Shown here piece after piece: positions 1 through 10,884 of a stretch of 64,000 bases of DNA (positions are counted from its first letter, which is position 1; the number at the start of each line of letters is the position of its first letter). Both the position numbers and the translations under genes were made by a program. This stretch comes from Glossina fuscipes (Eukaryota > Arthropoda > Insecta > Diptera > Glossinidae). The stretch is taken from positions 1,014,904 through 1,078,903 of the forward strand of contig NW_023998460.1 in the NCBI RefSeq assembly GCF_014805625.2. Direction: 5' to 3'. The notes under the pieces were generated by a model, which was given only the letters and a program-made list of their open reading frames with translations, did not search any database and was not told the DNA's origin.

Positions 1-248
1 CGTTCTGCAAATTAAATATTTGCAATCCCAGAATATATAAATACAAATATATAATATTATTTGTTTTGCGTTTGTTAATTTTATTTTTTTTATTGTTATG
101 TTTTTTAAATGAGTACATAAAATGCAGAGAAGAGAGTTGAAAAAATATGTTCTTTCATATGAAATTCAGCTAAAAGGGAGTAGCAGGTGAAATAAATAAA
201 AAATTCGCTTTTAAAGTTAATCTGCTTACGTTAGGTATGGCCAAAGAA

Positions 249-372
249 GTAATTTTAAAATTAAACTTTTAAAGCGCTAGAATCTAAGGCTATCGGCTCT
301 ATCGGGGATTTGAACTCATGACATTTAAGTTATTGGTTGAGACACTTTCCCTCTTCGGCCACACGGGGGAAT
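249..372 (-). repeat. tRNA-derived SINE with LINE-like tail
   Basis: On the minus strand a tRNA-like head (about 371-300) holds an A box (TGGCCGAAGAGG) and a B box (AGTTCAAATCC, two changes from consensus). It runs into a tail beginning AGCCGATAGCCTTAGATTCT. That tail resembles the 3' end of the I-clade LINE at 17786, 43209 and 62555 (AGCCGATAGCCTGTGTTGCT) and the insertion at 59777. A promoter head joined to a LINE-like tail is the known build of a SINE. The flanks share only a weak ATTAC-type match, so the copy looks old. A functional tRNA is unlikely because no acceptor stem can be paired. Confidence 0.6.
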
Positions 373-3114
373 GTAATATTTATAATTAGGTATATAAACC
401 AAAAAAAAAAAAAAACGAATAAATAAACACAAAGTAGGTAAGAGCTAATCGATTTTAATATGGAGAGGGAGAAGTTTAAAAATCAATAACTTAGTTCAAT
501 GAAGTTGGAAGATGCAGCTTGTAGTACGATGCGTAATGCGTCGATGCGTTTTATGTTAATTTTAAGCCGGAAAAGTAAAAGAATAAGTTTTATTAAAGAC
601 TAAAGTAACATTTTGTGTCGAACGCACCTTTAAAAAACCAAAATCGTCCCCTTTTTATATCTGCGCCCTATTGCATTTATATCTACCAGGTAACACTATT
701 TTCAAACTTACCATGTAAAGTGAATCCTTCTTACGGCTTGAAATATAATGAACAACATGGTTAATCCATATCAAATTTGTATAAACTGCAGGCTAATTTT
801 CATTGAAGCTTTTTTCTTAACGAATCAATTGACTTCTAGCAAAGAACGTTGATTAGTGTATAACGCGCTAAAGTTTATATCCCGCCATTTCGCAGTAGAT
901 AGCCATGTTGGTCCTTACGTTTGTTGTTTGTTGTTACACTTGTTGTGTAAAATTTTTCACGCATAATTTCGGAATTACAGAATTATCCATTATCGAAGCA
1001 AAGGAAAAAAATCGAATCAGCAGGGCGGTGGGAAGGAGAGAAGAGAAATAAAGATTGTAATTTCTCGGCTCTGTTGTGCAGGCGTTGAGAAATGAAAGTT
1101 GGAAAGGGTTAGTAAGGAAAGTGTAAAACTTAACACTACTTAACTCTAAACGAGTGTTTTTTCTTTATTTGAGTTTATTTCTTCTCTTATTTCGGTAACT
1201 ATATCGCGGGGTAAATCAATACATATGAAAAGATAATAATTTAAAGACATAACATTCCTCCTTTATATAATATTAAAAAATTTTTCACACTGACGCCTTC
1301 ACAAAATCAGACACTACGTATCTAGAAACTCACGTTTCTAACATTCACTGCGCTGAACGGCGTCTCCGAATCCGCCTTCACCACGTTGTGTAATTTCGGA
1401 TTGGTTCCTTGCATAACTTTGCTGATTTTGCCTCTTTTCGCTTAGTTAAAGAGGAGTGAATAATTTTGAAGAAGTTTTAGATTCTTTTTTTATCGTTTTG
1501 TCTTTTGAAAACAAATTGGATTTAGCTTCGTTATATGCAACATTTTGCAGTTTACATTTGATTACGGAGTCGATCAATTTGACGTATTACTTTCTCAGGT
1601 ATGCACCATTTCCCATTTCTAAAAACGATAAGTAGAAAAATATTTGCCTGTAGCATATTTCGTATATTTGCCAAATGGGCTTATAAAAAACTAATGCCTC
1701 TAAAGAAGGATGAAAAGCAGCTTCGCAAAATGCGGATCCTCAGGTAAACTCAAAGGTGGACAGAGATTGAAAGCTATAGCAATTTGGAGTTGGGAAGAAA
1801 ACAGAGGTAGTGACCACAGTTAGACGTGCAGCTTGTACGACTTGTCCAGCATGATGATCAGCGGGACACTTCCGAACAGCTAGCGGGAGATGCGGATTTA
1901 TTATTTTTATTAATCTGGAGATGTAGGTAGAGTAGGCGGAATGGCAGGAGCGTGCCGGGTTTGTGTCCGTGTAATCGTTGTTATAAACTTTCTTCTGGCC
2001 ACAAAAATCAAGCCATCGACTTCATAATTGGAGGAAGAAGTCCTTGCAAGTTGCTGTTGAAAATGGGCTAAATGGGGTAATGGGCTTTCTATTTTCCAAA
2101 AGAAAATTTTTGCTCATTACTCATACACTAAAGCAGGTAAATCTACAAAAATTTGGACGTATATTCCATGGGCGATGCTACAGTAACTGTACAAAATTAA
2201 ACAAATTGACTAAGCCTATATTATCACAACTTCGTCTTTTTTTAATACCTTTATCAGGCGCAGAATCAAACTTTAAACATTCCATAAGTGTGTGAGGTTT
2301 TGGCCAATTTCAAATTCGAAATGCATCTAAGCGTGGCCTCCCCTTCATCTGTACATCTGTCCGTCTTCACAACGCTGTCGTAGCTCTCGTCCGGAAAAAT
2401 TAAGATATCGCCTACAAACTTGCAAAAGAATTTGAATATGGCCCAAAATTTTCATAGAACACACCTACAACGCCTACACGCCTATGCAACAAAAACTGTG
2501 AACACTTTTGTTATGCCTCTCTCCTGCACACGCAATCCCAACATGATCTTATATAATTTGATACAAAGTCTTTAGTAGACAGATTCTCTATACACTCCCT
2601 CTTTTGCTGGTACCAACTTTCCTTGCGAAAAATCTTTTAAACGCTTTCTAAAATTACTTTTTTATTTTTTGTTAATCCTTCCCAACGCTCAACCGCTGCA
2701 AAGGATGGAAAGTCTTTGTTCTTATTACTTTCCAAACATTTTGGGAAATTTCGTTCCCGCAACAATATATTTCCTTGAATATTAAGGTTCCTTACTGAAC
2801 GTTCTCTGACTGTATCAAATGCAGATGAATAAATAAAAGGAACCACTTCATAAATGCTCAATTAAGCACCAACCTAGATTTAGCTTTGAAACAGTTGTCA
2901 AAAATGTATTTGACACACTACAGCGAAAAATTTTTCAAATAAAACCGGCTCAATTTTCGATACTAAAACTGGAAAAAAAACAAATTTTTTCTATTCTGTT
3001 GGGATACCACACACATAAATAGAAATTAAAAATTCTAAAACTAAAAAAAAGGAAATTTACTCCTTCTTAAATTTTCAATAAACTTCCTTTTTTTCTACCA
3101 AATTTGACACAACT
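373..3114. other. Intergenic, no gene recognised
   Basis: AT-rich DNA upstream of the first IF1-like gene. Open frames at 2044-2295 (+) and 2637-2861 (-) match no family I know and have no splice or context support. The only identifiable item is a 35-bp LINE scrap at 1734-1768, listed separately. Confidence 0.5.
1734..1768 (-). repeat. 35-bp orphan scrap of the CR1-like LINE
   Basis: The + strand reads GGATCCTCAGGTAAACT followed by CAAAGGTGGACAGAGATT. The CR1-like copy at 13346-13380 reads almost the same, with about three or four differences. Nothing on either side resembles the element, so this is a very short captured or residual piece. Confidence 0.5.
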
Positions 3115-6100
3115 ATGTTTAAATGTCAGCGAGTACTCCTATCTAAAGTCATAAGATGTGCGCGATACTTTTCGTAAGTTATAATATAAAACGTTCTAAA
3201 CGTCTGTCTGTATATAAAATGTATATTCCCATTTGTTTTTAAAGGAGACAACGCATGTACTATACTGATGACAGCGTCATTCCCATAGATCCCGAATTAC
3301 TTTTCATGAAAAAGGTATTTTTACTAAATATTTTTCACCCTGAAATAGTTTGAATAACCTCACCTTGAATTTTAGACAAATGCAGATATTTTGAAACTGA
3401 AAAAACAACTATACTCGCTAGAAAAAGCGCGACAATCATTGCAAGAACAGATAAATGAGACAGCTTCCATTGTGTTACAATTGGCTGAAGCGAATTTAGT
3501 TCGACTACAACAACAGGAAAAGGAAAATAATAGGTCATTAGTACCATTCAGCCTAGGATTGTCTGAAGAAGAAGCAATGCAGAACGCCTTACATGAGCAA
3601 GGATTGCCACTGAAATTTACAGAATATCCATCCAAAGCCGGAAAAGAACGTTTGCCTGAAGAGTCAGCAGATGTAAATACGACGACTATAAACGAAGGAG
3701 GAAAAATGCCATTGGAAGCAAAAGCACCATTAGAAAGCACGAAGGAAGAGCAAGAAACCAAAGTAGAAGAACAGCAAAGGATGGAAAATTCTGTCATGGA
3801 GTCCGAAAGCTTACACAATAAATGTAATATAGAACTGGAGCCCGTAGACTCATTGGAAGTGGAAATTGATTCAAAAAAAGCACACAGAAAAAAGGGACGT
3901 TCTTTAGATAAGCAAGAACTATCAGAAAAGGCTGAACCGAAACAGGAACCAGGCGAAATGTGGTCAGAAATGGAGAATCACGACATGCAAAGGCATTTTT
4001 CGACGGCAAACACGTCTGAAACGGAAGAACATGATGACGAAATGGACCAAATGAGTTTAGAATACGAAAACCATGCCATTCAAAAACGATTTTCGACAAA
4101 AAACACAGCTGAAATCGAACACCAGAGTTTCGAACTGGAACAAACTTACGACGTTCAGCGGAGACCGAACGAATCATTGAAAAGGCTAGACTTAGATGGA
4201 GAGACGCAGTCAAGAACAGATCCCGAAATAGTGCAACACGCCCCGAAAACAATTGAGCAACAAGTTATGGCTTTAGCGAAAGAGTACGAAATGCAACTAA
4301 AGCCGACAGATTCACCAACATTCGGTTTTCAAAAGGTAGAATCTGGAGTTTATCGGCCGCAGATCTCGCCAGATGATGTGAACTTAACTGCAGAGGAGGA
4401 GAATCTGCATGGAAAGATAACGGAATCAAATCGATCAGATTTAATACCAATGCAAGAAACTGAACTTGAAGCCGAATTGGCAAAGTGTTCTGACGCACCA
4501 ATATCTTTTGACTGTTTATATGGCATAAGGCCTCAAATCAACGAAATCCTGTTGACAGAAGCAACTACACAACAAACTGGATCTAGCGCGAAAGAATATC
4601 CACCCAGTGGGGCAGCAACGCACGTGTTATCGTCTTCACAACAACAACATATGATGCAATGGGAACCAATGAGCTATAAAAAACATACGGAAAGTGTTTT
4701 TCAGCGACAGGAGTGGGCTGTGCCTTCTAAGAGAGATGATGAGCAAAAGACTCCACAACACCAGCAAAAAAATTTGGGAGCAACGACAGCGGGTGCGTCC
4801 ACAGAGATGACAGAGCTAGTCATGGAGCAAAAAGCAAAATTAAAGAAAGAAAAAACAGATGCACAGCAGCATGGGGGAAAGGCAGAAATTTTCTCACCTA
4901 CAAGGAATACGCGGTCGTTCCCTCATCAAAAAGATATAAGCGAGCAAGATTCGGACGTAGATGTGTTCGAAAATGACATACATTATCCTAAAATAGCAAA
5001 GATGTGGTCATCTGCAGGAAACACTCATCCGTCCAAACCTCAAGATAGTCAAAAACCGCAGGAATCACACATACATATCCTCGAAACCGAAATACCTCAA
5101 TACCCACAGATAACAAAGATGTGGATACCTACGACGATTGCAGGCAAATCTGGTTATGGGGAATCGCAACCATCATATTTGCAACTTGACAACAAATTAG
5201 ATTCTCCAAATAATAAACTTCCGCACAAAAGACAACAAATGCAGCAACAGCAATGTATAAAACAATCAGAGTGGAGGTCTCAACAAGAACAATCAGAAAC
5301 TCCAGAGTACTCTGTAGTGTTAATAGAGTCTGCACAGGAACCTGTAGGGCAGAGAGAGCCCACATCGCAGATGCAATCACGTAGTAGGTCTTCCAATGAA
5401 TCACTATTTGCATCTCAAGAAGAGCAAATGCAGCAACAGCGACAGCAACAAGAAAATAAGTCTGAAGCAGCTCTTTCCAAGCGAATGGAAGCTGATAAAG
5501 ATCAGCTCCCAGTGGTGCTAATTGACTCTGCACAGGAACCTGTAGGACAAATGGAGCCGTCACTGTATATATCACCTGAACTGCCGTCTTTCGTTCCAGG
5601 GTACTTATTTCTTCGGAGAAACTCTCAACGAAAACAAAAAGCACAGCACCAACAGGACCCCTACCTAACAGAGCAAGCCAAGCCACTTGATTTAGAAGAC
5701 TTGCCTCAACCTGCAACTATATATATGGAGGAAATGTTTAGAAAATCCACAAAATCCACATCTCCAGGTAAATTTTTTCCAAGGAGCAGTCTAGAGAGAA
5801 CTCCGCAATCTAGAAACCATAAAGATATTAACAACGAGCAAGAATTTCAAATGCAAACAGAGGAAGCTTTACTCCACGAAGAATATGCCAAATACAATAA
5901 TACAGAAATTCAACATGCAGAGCGTGGTGCCAATTACGATAACTGCCCCCCCCTATCATTAGAAGTAACTGAAACTAGAAAACGTCGTGCAATGGAATCA
6001 ACCCATTTAGCTGCGAACCCTCGCTTACAATATTCTACATTAGTGGATAGAGCTGATATGAAGACGCGTAAATCATACCGTCGAGTTTACAAAAAACGAA

Positions 6101-6156
6101 TTACAGACGAAAAACGATTTCGACAAATGAAGACCCCCACTACAAAAGATGAGTAA
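3115..6156 (+). CDS. IF1-like mitochondrial protein with giant Q/E-rich tail
   Basis: Three exons: 3115-3173, 3245-3314 and 3376-6156, all GT-AG, with phases 2 and 0; 969 residues. Exon 1 encodes a basic, hydroxyl-rich presequence (starts MFKCQRVL, ends RCARYFS) that looks like a mitochondrial import signal with a cleavage site near RYF/S. Exon 2 ends PELLFMKK and exon 3 opens TNADILKLKKQL, which lines up with the IF1 core of the paralogues at 24287 and 24993; the usual YF pair is LF here. After about 70 residues of coiled coil comes a tail of about 880 residues rich in Q, E, S and T, with degenerate internal repeats, ending in a basic stretch. Short paralogues stop where the tail starts, so the tail was probably gained. 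Function is unknown. A structural role in sperm mitochondria is only a guess. A 5' UTR exon further upstream is not excluded. Confidence 0.75.
3979..5560 (+). repeat. Internal degenerate repeats in the giant tail
   Basis: Three repeat pairs lie inside the coding tail. One is MQRHFSTANTSETE (about 3985) against IQKRFSTKNTAEIE (about 4078), with a weaker third at 4150. The second is YPKIAKMW (4984) against YPQITKMW (5101). The third is VVLIESAQEPVGQREP (5314) against VVLIDSAQEPVGQMEP (5511), whose DNA is also closely similar. The spacing differs between pairs, which suggests growth by repeated local duplication. Confidence 0.8.
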
Positions 6157-6242
6157 TTCGGTATAAAACGGCAAAACGTTAGGAGTATATAAAGAAGGGG
6201 TTGTCTGGCTCAGCAAGAAAGATAAATTCTTAGAATTGAAGA

Positions 6243-6255
6243 AATAAAAAATAAA
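6243..6255 (+). terminator. Poly(A) signals of the giant IF1-like gene
   Basis: Two AATAAA hexamers (6243-6248 and 6250-6255) lie about 90 bp after the stop codon, a normal place for cleavage and polyadenylation of the 3115-6156 gene. Confidence 0.5.
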
Positions 6256-6259
6256 TTTG

Positions 6260-8950
6260 AAAATATTATTCTGAATTTTTGTTTTAGGCGCGAAATTCGA
6301 AATGTGTGTTTAGAACTTGCAAGCCGCAATAACTTCCACGGGTCTACTTTTTCTTCTCATGGTTTCGATTGATGTACTTTACCTATAGAATTTAGTAGAC
6401 TGTTGTTTGATTGATCTACACTTGTCACAAAAGCTACTTGGTCTTTAAGCAAGTGAATAGCTACAACAGCTATAGAATTTATCGTTCTTGCCATATTTTG
6501 TCATATTTCGAATAACGTCTTTATTTTTTTATGTGATCCCTTTTCTATGGAGAGATTCTACTATTGTTACAAGGGAAATTTTTAATATCTTTTTTTATTA
6601 GCCTATTTTATATGCGAGCCGTATTATATCAATGAGAAACTTTTACTTGGTTTTTTTAATGTAGTTCTATCATATTTTGTAACCAGGGGGGTCAGTTTGC
6701 GGTCTTATTTACGTAAGAAAAGACGAACACGACATGATGACATTTCCGTGTCGGCTTGAAGTTTCCGTCCACTTACAACGGAGTATTTGTGGTAACATTA
6801 ATGTACGTATAACAAAATAATAGAAAGGCGGAGAAAAGTAAAGAAATAAACTTAAAATTCGAAAAAGAAATTGATGAAAAATGGAATTCTATTCAATAAA
6901 AAAATAAAGTTTAATAAATTGGATTAAACTGCTTATCACTGCTTATTTCAATTGCGTAATACTTTTTCTCATAATATTTGTAATTTCCATGTTACACATA
7001 CCTGCCTTTATGGTGGCCAAACAAACCCTAAATATCACGTTTCTAGAATAATTGCTAGCAATTCTATATATCCATTTTTTTTACTTTCCAGATGCGGAGT
7101 AATTTCCGCATTTTTTACCTATTTTCATACTTTATGGTACCAACAAGCAAAAACATCAAAAAGAATTATTTGATATAACTATATTTGCCAACATTTTGGA
7201 ATTGTTAAGATTAAGAAATCTGTCTGTGCCTATTAATTTTATCAAAAACCTGCTTCTATGACGTTATTTTACTACAGTTTCCCTTTAAACGTCATGCTCG
7301 ACTACTAGTTCGCTCCAAAACTAATATATGACATTTTGATATCAAACAAACACTCACATGCATAGCAGGTACCATCAACCGAATTCGCATTAATGACATA
7401 ATTAACTCAACATCCAAATTTCCTATCGAGTTTGTTCGATAATAACCGTCGTAACCTACCGCGGACAGTTAGTTGTGAGTTAAATCTGATGAATGAATTT
7501 AAAATAATTGAAATTGAAGAAAATAACTCGCAAGAAAAATATGTTGTGGGGTGTCTTTCACACCCCAGCACTTCACTTACTACACTTAGAATGATATCGT
7601 TTCGTTTCCCCTATGCCGTGTTTAACCTTTCTTCAAGCATACACCTACTCGGTTTTCACCGATATACGCACACTATTTATGTATTCTTATTTATATATAG
7701 GGTATGTACTTGAGCATGTACATATGTGGGCAAAAGACCATAAAATCACACAAACACACTTTGTTGTTTTAAACGTAGCTCCGTTACTCTTGTTGCTAGA
7801 CAGAGTATCATAATCAAAGAAGCATTATCTTCTTGCGTTAGACATATGTACATATACATATTCTGATCGCTATAAAGATTGTGCTGTTATCAGAAATAGC
7901 TAAATCTGCAGATGGTCCAACATTTTGTTAAAAATTAGAAGAATCTTAGGAACTTCGAACACTTTGGACACATATATACTTGACATATTTTTATCAATTT
8001 CTCATATCACACATGAGTTATTCTACACGAAACCTACTTATGTTATGCACTTATATTTGTATATACTTATATTCCACAATTAAATAATTAAATTAAATAA
8101 TGAATAATTATTTATGCAATATATAAACTGTTATTATATTTATATTTACGTATATTTATTTTCCACAATTAAAGAATTACATAATGGAAAACTTATTAAA
8201 TTCGAATTCTTAATCCTAGCTTATGCAATTTGAACTGTAATTTTTCCGATTACTATACTCTAATTCGGAACGCTGTGAGGCTAAAAATGTCGAATTTCTG
8301 TGTAATGAGACTCCAACATAAGGCTTAGTAAGTGACGCTATGCTGGCTGCAAACTTCATCCATGTACAAACCAAATCTTTATTTTGTCCGTAATCTTATC
8401 AAAAATCAGTTTCTTAATAATTTATGTTTATTTTCATATTATTCTGCTACGTACATTTGACATTGGTGCAGGTATATTTTAAAAACATCACCTTTCAAAA
8501 TTTCTTGGAAACCGATCTTCCGGAAAGCACTAAGTTTGTACCCCGGTTAAGAAACACTGCTATATGTGGCACCGAAAAGAAGTAGCATATATACTTTCGT
8601 TTTCATAATAATACTCCAAAAAATTCACATTGTTTTTACGCAAAACCATAAATGCCATGGAAGCTCGTGTGTTACAAGGTTAGATTTTCTCTCCGTATAA
8701 AAGTTTGCGTTCCGTAGATGCTGGGGTCCAAAAAAATTGAACCATGTGTTTCAAATTCTCTACCTTTAATTTTTTTGATGAAACGCTACTATGAATAAAT
8801 TTATTAAAAACTAACCTTTTTCCACAAGACTCATGGACATCTTATATGGAGTCGGGCCAAGATATAAACCCATGTGGTTGCAATTAATTTTTTGATTTAA
8901 TTACTATCAGAAACAAATTTTCATCACAAAAAAATTAACATTTAGACTTT
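6260..8950. other. Intergenic, no gene recognised
   Basis: AT-rich with short runs of near-tandem sequence around 8040-8190 (TTATTCCACAATTAAAT... twice). Frames at 6952, 7432 and 7613 are short, low in complexity and lack any family signature. Confidence 0.5.
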
Positions 8951-9545
8951 TTTGAATAAAGCTTTACGTTTCAAGAGAATCCTTATGAAAACTGGGCATT
9001 ACAAAACTGTAGTAAAACTGTTTAAATCGTTAGTAACTACTGACATAATCCAATCCGATTTACCTTGCCGCCAGCACGGCTTCTTCATTGAACGCTCAAC
9101 TTTCACTAACTTATTGCAGCTGTTTCGTAATATATACGAATTTTTGCTGAACACAAAAAAAGCTGATGTAATTTTTACTGGGGTTTGCAAAGTCTTTGGA
9201 AAAAACAGTCACAGTCCATTAACCTATAAACTAAAATCCATTGGTTTACCAGGAAATGTGGTCTCTTGGTGTAAATCTTATTTTATATAGTCGCAGGCAG
9301 AAAGTATCGTTTAATTCAGCTTTTTCTTGGGATATTTCTGTATCATTTGGTGTTGCCCAAGGGAGTCACTTCTCTTCCTTCCTCTTGTTTGTCTTATTTA
9401 TTAGCTAGCATCCCATGTGTCCGTGATGCAAGAGTTCTGATGTACGCCGATGAAGTTAACATATGCTTGTTAGATTTCGTCAGAGACTTGCACAGATTCT
9501 TCGTCATTTTCCGCAGTCAGAGCAGATCACAGTTTTTTCCAGCAT
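8950..9545 (+). pseudogene. CR1-like reverse transcriptase fragment
   Basis: Translated pieces show an ordered reverse-transcriptase series: QHGFF with RST.TNLLQ after it, DVIFTGVCKVFG (a decayed DVIFTDFSKAF motif), GVAQGSHF (from GVPQGSHL) and MYADEVNI (from MYADDVK, with the second catalytic aspartate now Glu). In-frame stops after CKSYFI and frame changes near 9290 and 9340 break it. It is the same general type as the copies at 10885 and 32500 but clearly more diverged. Confidence 0.75.
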
Positions 9546-10470
9546 GACTTCAATGTGTGTGGCTTCAGTTCTTCCAATGATTTTTTTATGTTTATGATGA
9601 ATTTTGCTAAGTTAAATTTCTTAAAGGCTTCCATAACATTCATATCAGGATTACATTCCATATTATTCATTGTGATTTTGAAGGTTCGCCTAATATAATG
9701 GAGCTTAAAGGCCTGGATTATTCCTTCGTCCATAGGTTGAAGCAAAGTCGTTGTGTTGGGTGGGAAAAATGTCACTTTTATATTTGGATACGTAGTTTCA
9801 AGGCGAAGATGAGCCGGTGCATTGTCCAGAACTAGAAGTGCTTTAAAGTCTAAATTCTATTTTTTAAAATAAGTTTCAACTTAATGACACAATCTCCAAA
9901 TGCATTAGAACATATCGCCAGTGTCACTCTATCCTTTGCTGTCTTAAATCCAGGAGCAGACTTTTCGCTTTTAGAAATGAAAGTTTTGTTTAGCATTCTC
10001 TTGCAAAACAGTGCAGATTCGTCTGCATTAAATACTTGCTCAGGTTTGTATGCTCCATCAGCTACTAGGTTTGCAAATTCTTTTGGATATCGTTCTGCTG
10101 CAACAGTGTCTGCAGATCCTGCTTCTCCAACGATTTTAATGTTTTGCAGTGATTGTCTCACCTTAAATTTATTGAACCAACCTTCCGATGCTTGAAATCC
10201 TCTAACTGTGCATTCACCACTACAACTACCATCAGGTCCTTTAAAATAAGCGTTACGACGCTTTTCCTTCTCCCGGACCATTGGACCACTCAGGGGCACC
10301 CCTTTTGGTTGCGGTCTTCGATTCATAATGACAACGCCACTTCCATTTTTTCTATTACTGGATCACGAACAATTTTCGCTGAGAGTAAAGTTGCAACTAC
10401 AGACGACCTTATTTTAGCTTCGGATTTTTTTATCGATCTTACAGTTGCTTCGTTGACATTGAATTAGCAT
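9527..10470 (-). mobile_element. Tigger/pogo-type transposase, internally deleted
   Basis: Minus-strand frames give a pogo-superfamily transposase. The N-terminal DNA-binding part (10470-10330) includes NEATVRSIKKSE and is followed by GVPLSGPMV, GWFNKFKVR and the first catalytic motif VFNADESALF. After KLILKNR the frame jumps to ALLVLDNAPAH (second Asp) and FFPPNTTTLLQPMDEG (third Asp). All three catalytic Asp are present, but the stretch between the first and second is much shorter than normal, a stop and a frameshift sit near 10312-10330, and the frame breaks at about 9850. It is therefore dead. No terminal repeats were located. Confidence 0.85.
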
Positions 10471-10545
10471 GATATGGATGCAAATGCGTAATGGATCCAA
10501 GGCGTAAACGATCAACCATTTCTATTTTCGGCTACTTTGTGAAGT

Positions 10546-10760
10546 GTGCATAATGATAATTATTATTTGTTCCCGGATGTTCACAGTGCCTTCAAAAATT
10601 GCGTATGGTCTCCTTCATATAGGTGCTATGTAAATTCAATTAAATCTGTTCAAAAGCAATTCTTGCTGTTTGCCTTTAGGAATTTGGGTTGGGATCCGAT
10701 TGGCCCTCTGCCGCCCTATGAAAATAGGTTGCTTCTGTTATCCTTTGTAATGACACCACT
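10546..10760 (+). pseudogene. CR1-like LINE 3' coding fragment
   Basis: The segment 10598-10747 encodes VWSPSYRCYVNSIKSVQKQ and then FLLFAFRNLGWDP, very close to the C-terminal part of the ORF2 copies at 11245-11913 and 35670-35790. Just before it, DNYYLFPDV resembles the last residues of the same ORF, so the piece is rearranged as well as truncated. Confidence 0.75.
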
Positions 10761-10884
10761 CAAAATTAAAGGTTCTTGTATTTAGTTGTTTATTTTAAAG
10801 TCTTTATTTACATCTTTGCTTATTAATTCTTGCATATATTCTAAGTTACTTCTGACCAAACTGAGATATGATCAGTATCTTATT

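Noticed and set aside
249..372. Functional tRNA gene
   Set aside because: A and B boxes are present, but no acceptor stem pairs and the sequence continues into a LINE-type tail, so a SINE is the better call.
3372..5716. Minus-strand frames of 148, 152, 78 and 195 codons
   Set aside because: They are antisense shadows of the large coding exon 3376-6156.
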